A stretch of DNA of 64,000 nucleotides from the NCBI RefSeq assembly GCF_003336875.1, contig NZ_QGNJ01000003.1:248001-312000 (forward strand). The letters run 5' to 3'. This DNA is from Oleisolibacter albus. Its GTDB lineage: Bacteria > Pseudomonadota > Alphaproteobacteria > Azospirillales > Azospirillaceae. Positions 60,861 to 64,000 of this stretch are shown in pieces. A program made the position numbers and the translations under genes. The notes beneath the pieces were generated by a model that was not told where the DNA came from, did not search any database, and saw nothing but the letters and a program-made list of their open reading frames with translations. Position 1 is the first letter of the stretch. Each line of letters starts with the position of its first letter.

Positions 60861-61631
60861 ATGCCGCAGCGCACCCGCCTCATCCCGTTGCTGTGCGTCC
60901 TGGCTCTGGGCGGACCGACCCTGGGCGGCTGTGCGTCCGGCCCGGAAGCCGCTTCGCCGGTCCAGGCGCCGGAGCGCCAACTGCCCGCACTGTACCAGCG
61001 CCCGCCGGAGGTGCGGGACCCGCTCTATGTCGCCGATCCGCTGGAGAGCACCAACCGCCAGCTCTACAAGTTCAATGCCAAGCTGGACGATTATGTGCTG
61101 ATCCCCGTGGTCGATGCCTATGAGGCGGTGACGCCCGGCTTCGTGCGAACCCGGGTCTCGAATTTCTTCCTCAATCTGGGGGAGGTGAACACCTTCCTCA
61201 ATTCGGTGCTGCAACTCCGCGTCACCAAGGCCGCCCCCACTCTGGCGCGCTTCGTCATCAACTCCACCGTCGGCGTCTTCGGCCTGTTCGATGTGGCAAC
61301 CGATCTGGAGATCAAGCGGGAAAACGAGGATTTCGGTCAGACGCTGGGCTACTGGGGTGTTGCGCCCGGCCCCTATCTGGTGCTGCCGGCTCTCGGCCCG
61401 TCAAACCTGCGCGACGGGGTCGGGCGGGTGGCGGATTGGGTCGCCTTTGATTTTGTGCTGCCCGACGGCATCCAGCACAATGATGCCTATGCCATCTCCA
61501 GCTACACGCTGCAACCGATCGACGCACGTGCCCGCGTGCCCTTCCGCTATCATGAAACCGGCTCACCCTTCGAATACGAACTGGTTCGTTACGGAATTAC
61601 TAAGGCGCGAGAAGTGCAAATCAAAGAATAA
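60861..61631 (+). CDS. mlaA: MlaA/VacJ outer-membrane lipoprotein, phospholipid transport
   Basis: A 256-residue lipoprotein (lipobox TLGGCASG, Cys24 being the lipidated residue). MlaA features include YVADPLESTNRQLYKFNAKLDDYVLIPVVDAYEAVTP at about 54-90 and VSNFFLNLGEVNTFLNSVLQ. The segment ARFVINSTVGVFGLFDVATDLEIKRENEDFGQTLGYWGV and GPYLVLPALGPSNLRDGVG complete the match. It removes mislocalised phospholipid from the outer leaflet with the Mla system. The mlaFEDBC genes are not in the window. It forms an operon with the lipoprotein hydrolase. Confidence 0.95.
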   Translation: MPQRTRLIPLLCVLALGGPTLGGCASGPEAASPVQAPERQLPALYQRPPEVRDPLYVADPLESTNRQLYKFNAKLDDYVLIPVVDAYEAVTPGFVRTRVSNFFLNLGEVNTFLNSVLQLRVTKAAPTLARFVINSTVGVFGLFDVATDLEIKRENEDFGQTLGYWGVAPGPYLVLPALGPSNLRDGVGRVADWVAFDFVLPDGIQHNDAYAISSYTLQPIDARARVPFRYHETGSPFEYELVRYGITKAREVQIKE

Positions 61632-61873
61632 CGAGAAATTCCTTAGCCGCCAACGTCGCGCAATCTATCCCTAAGAACTTTTGAATTGCGGCTCTTCTCC
61701 CGACCATAATTGAAAAGCGGATATTTTCACCCTCGCATTGATTTGCCGAGTGAAGCATTTCTCGATGCGACCCGCTCTGAGTTGTGGTTGATTTTGGCCG
61801 TCCTATACCATAGGTGGCGGCCCCTGCGCGGGTGCCGAACGGTCGGCGGCGGCAGATGTTCAGGAGGGGCGTT
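61632..61873. other. AT-rich intergenic region before the last chemoreceptor
   Basis: This 242-bp gap is AT-richer than average at 61630-61790 and should carry the chemoreceptor promoter. A weak inverted repeat CCTAT-ACC-ATAGG lies at 61801-61813. I saw no clear mlaA terminator and no strong sigma-28 or sigma-54 promoter. Confidence 0.35.
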
Positions 61874-64000
61874 ATGCAATTGAAATCGATTCAGGCCAAG
61901 ATTGGCCTGCTGGCCGGCTTGTGCCTGGTCGGCACGGTCGTCATTCTGGTGATGTTCGCGGTGCTGAGCAGCCGCTCCAACAACCAGTTCGTCGAGAACG
62001 CCGTCAGTGGCATCGTCGAGCGCTCGGCCACCCAGTCCTTGCAGAATTTGGCCGATGCGCAGGCCGGCGACATCCAGTCGGAGTTCGAGAAGGCACTGGA
62101 TGCGGCCCGGGCCATGGCCGACGGTTTCGCTGCCTTGGCCGATCCGAAGAACCCGGGCAATTTGCCGGTGGACCGGCGCCGCGATGGTTTAAACGCCGTT
62201 CTGCTGAAGGTGCTGGAGCACAATCCGCGTTTCAACGGCACCTACAGCGCCTGGGAGCCTGACGCGCTGGACGCTGCCGACGCTCAGTTCCGCGGCCGCC
62301 GGGAGACGGGGACGGATGGCACCGGCCGCTTCCTGCCCTATTGGAATCGCGACCAGAATGGCCGGATCGCCATGCAGACGCTGGTCGAGTATGACAGCCG
62401 CGAACGCCATCCCAACGGGGTGATGAAGGGTGGCTGGTACATCGGCCCGCAGGAAAACGGCAAGGAGAGCGTGCTCGATCCGTTGCCCTACATCGTTCAG
62501 GGCAAGTCGGTGTTCCTGGCGACCCTGTCCGTGCCCGTCGTGATCGACGGCAAGTTCCGCGGCGTCGCCGGCGCCGATTTCAATCTGGATTTCGTGCAGA
62601 AGCTGGCCGAGGACGTCAGCAAGGCCGTCTATGGCGGTCAGAATCAGGTGGTCATCATCAGCAACATGGGGCTGGTGGTGGCCCACAGCACCAAGCCGGA
62701 TCTGATCGGTCAGCCCCTGTCGAAACTGGCTGGCAGCTGGCAGCAGGATCTGGGCGTGGTCCAGAGCGGCAAGGCCAGCATCGACACCCAGACCACTCCC
62801 GGCCAGATCCGCGTCTTTTCTCCCATCCCGCTGGGCAACACCGGCAAGCCCTGGGCCGTGATGATCCAGGTGGCGCAGGATGTGGTATTGGCCGACAGCT
62901 TCAAACTGAGCGCCGCGCTGGAGGACCGTGCCGGCACCAGTCTGCTGTGGCAGATCGTCGTCGGCATCGCGGTGACAGCCGCCGCCGTGGGGCTGATGTG
63001 GCTGGTGGCCGGGGGTATCGCCCGTCCGATCCGGGCCAGCGTGCGCTTCGCCGAAGGCATCGCCACGGGCCGTTTCGACCAGACGCTGGATGTGCAGCAA
63101 TCCGACGAGATTGGCACCCTGGCCGATGCGCTGCGCAAGATGATGAACGACCTGAAGCAGATGATCGATCAGCGGGCCAAGGATCAGGCCCGTGCGGAGG
63201 CCGAGCGGCGGGCCGGTATGCTGCAACTGGCCGATCAACTGGAACAGCAGGTCATGACCGTGGTCGAGCGCGTGGACGGGGTTGCCCGCACCATGAACGG
63301 GACGGCCCAGTCCATGACCGCCACCGCTACCCAGACCAGCCAGCAGGCCGACGTGGTGGCCACCTCGTCCCTCAATGCCAACCAGAATGTGCAGACGGTG
63401 GCCGTGGCCACGGAGGAACTGTCCAGCTCCATCCGCGAGATCGGGCAGCAGGTGACGCGCTCGGCCACCATCGCCCGCGATGCTGTCGGTGCGGCGGAGC
63501 AGGCCAACAGTCAGGTGATGAGCCTGACCGAGACCGCCAACCGCATCGGGGCCGTGGTCCAGCTGATCTCCGACATTGCCGGTCAGACCAATCTGCTGGC
63601 GCTGAACGCCACCATCGAGGCGGCGCGGGCTGGTGAGGCGGGCAAGGGCTTCGCCGTCGTTGCCAGCGAGGTCAAGGCCCTGGCCAATCAGACGGCCAAG
63701 GCCACGGAGGACATCTCGGCCCAGGTCAGCGACATGCAGCGGGTGGCCGGAGATACGGCCCATGTCATCAAGAGCGTGGGCAGCATCATCGCCCAGATCG
63801 ATGACATTTCCTCCAACATCGCCGCCGCGGTGGAGGAACAGAGCGCCGCCACCACGGAAATTGCCCGCAACGTCCAGGAAGCCGCCAGCGGCACCCAGGA
63901 GGTGAGCAGCAACATCGCCGGTGTCCGCGATGCCGCCGCCGAATCCGGCAAATCCGCCGAGGAGGTGCTGTCGGTTTCGGTGCAGCTGGCCGAGGAGTCC
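61874..64000 (+). CDS. Methyl-accepting chemotaxis protein with a double-Cache sensor (3' partial)
   Basis: The window cuts this gene after 709 codons. AGGAGG at 61863-61868 precedes ATG 61874 by 5 nt. Helix 1 is at about 10-32. A periplasmic domain of about 310 residues resembles dCache_1 ([94 protein letters not shown]). Helix 2 is at about 356-378, with HAMP to about 430. The signalling tip is [35 protein letters not shown]. dCache_1 receptors often sense amino acids or polyamines. Confidence 0.92.
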   Translation, partial: MQLKSIQAKIGLLAGLCLVGTVVILVMFAVLSSRSNNQFVENAVSGIVERSATQSLQNLADAQAGDIQSEFEKALDAARAMADGFAALADPKNPGNLPVDRRRDGLNAVLLKVLEHNPRFNGTYSAWEPDALDAADAQFRGRRETGTDGTGRFLPYWNRDQNGRIAMQTLVEYDSRERHPNGVMKGGWYIGPQENGKESVLDPLPYIVQGKSVFLATLSVPVVIDGKFRGVAGADFNLDFVQKLAEDVSKAVYGGQNQVVIISNMGLVVAHSTKPDLIGQPLSKLAGSWQQDLGVVQSGKASIDTQTTPGQIRVFSPIPLGNTGKPWAVMIQVAQDVVLADSFKLSAALEDRAGTSLLWQIVVGIAVTAAAVGLMWLVAGGIARPIRASVRFAEGIATGRFDQTLDVQQSDEIGTLADALRKMMNDLKQMIDQRAKDQARAEAERRAGMLQLADQLEQQVMTVVERVDGVARTMNGTAQSMTATATQTSQQADVVATSSLNANQNVQTVAVATEELSSSIREIGQQVTRSATIARDAVGAAEQANSQVMSLTETANRIGAVVQLISDIAGQTNLLALNATIEAARAGEAGKGFAVVASEVKALANQTAKATEDISAQVSDMQRVAGDTAHVIKSVGSIIAQIDDISSNIAAAVEEQSAATTEIARNVQEAASGTQEVSSNIAGVRDAAAESGKSAEEVLSVSVQLAEES

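Noticed and set aside
1-64000. CRISPR arrays, insertion sequences, prophage genes, tRNA or rRNA genes, toxin-antitoxin or defence loci
   Set aside because: Looked for repeats with regular spacers, transposase or integrase motifs and tRNA-like folds; none was found.

Overview
The window is 64 kb of high-GC (roughly two-thirds G+C), gene-dense chromosomal DNA. It looks like an alphaproteobacterium of the Rhodospirillales/Azospirillum-Niveispirillum type. This is inferred from several features together: four methyl-accepting chemotaxis proteins of alphaproteobacterial style, several c-di-GMP enzymes, a PAS_5-type protein, an ECF sigma/anti-sigma pair, and an outer-membrane receptor of the kind common in Caulobacter and sphingomonads. 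I see no rRNA, tRNA, CRISPR array, insertion sequence or phage genes.

Layout. 1-5.1 kb: tail of a small membrane protein, a membrane-bound PQQ glucose dehydrogenase, a convergent MATE exporter and a luciferase-like monooxygenase. 5.1-13.3 kb: a TonB-dependent receptor, then a complete sugar phosphotransferase system in two divergent genes. One encodes a IIC-IIB transporter with a second, cysteine-less IIB domain. The other encodes a IIA-HPr-Enzyme I fusion. This block has well-formed terminators. 13.3-19.5 kb: an EEISxGQ-type membrane protein, an ECF sigma factor with its anti-sigma factor, a PAS_5 protein, a chemoreceptor, HU, and a previously unlisted 51-residue peptide gene ending in GCRSCWPM. 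19.5-30.4 kb: a signalling block with a periplasmic solute-binding-like protein, a 2-hydroxyacid dehydrogenase, a cNMP-EAL protein, a universal stress protein, an Hfq paralogue with a long tail, a REC-PAS-GGDEF protein, a Cache-PAS-GGDEF-EAL protein and another chemoreceptor.

30.6-35 kb: a PF14907-type nucleotidyltransferase, an isocitrate dehydrogenase of the long type whose leader folds into a hairpin that includes the start codon, a LysR regulator and a DUF1428 protein. 35.3-40.8 kb: a tight three-gene operon with a glycosyltransferase fused to UDP-galactopyranose mutase, a clan-A glycosidase-like protein and an ABC exporter. This is probably a galactofuranose glycoconjugate system and is the best candidate for undescribed biology here. 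40.8-46 kb: a large chemoreceptor and an arsenic operon (arsR-arsC-acr3-arsH), with arsH lying between two near-identical 32-bp repeats. 46-54.9 kb: aidB with a TetR regulator, a valine/isobutyrate catabolic operon (aldehyde dehydrogenase, isobutyryl-CoA dehydrogenase, 3-hydroxyisobutyrate dehydrogenase) with a divergent LysR regulator, a pirin and an orphan gene. 55-58.8 kb: a TetR-controlled drug-efflux operon (TetR, HlyD-like lipoprotein, ABC ATPase, ABC permease). 58.8-64 kb: a small DUF6496-like protein, a leader ORF coupled to a lipoprotein hydrolase, the phospholipid-transport lipoprotein MlaA, and a chemoreceptor cut by the window end.

Product names come from recognising motifs and family sequences by eye. 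No database search was run. Starts were chosen from Shine-Dalgarno spacing, neighbours and family length, and are marked where uncertain.
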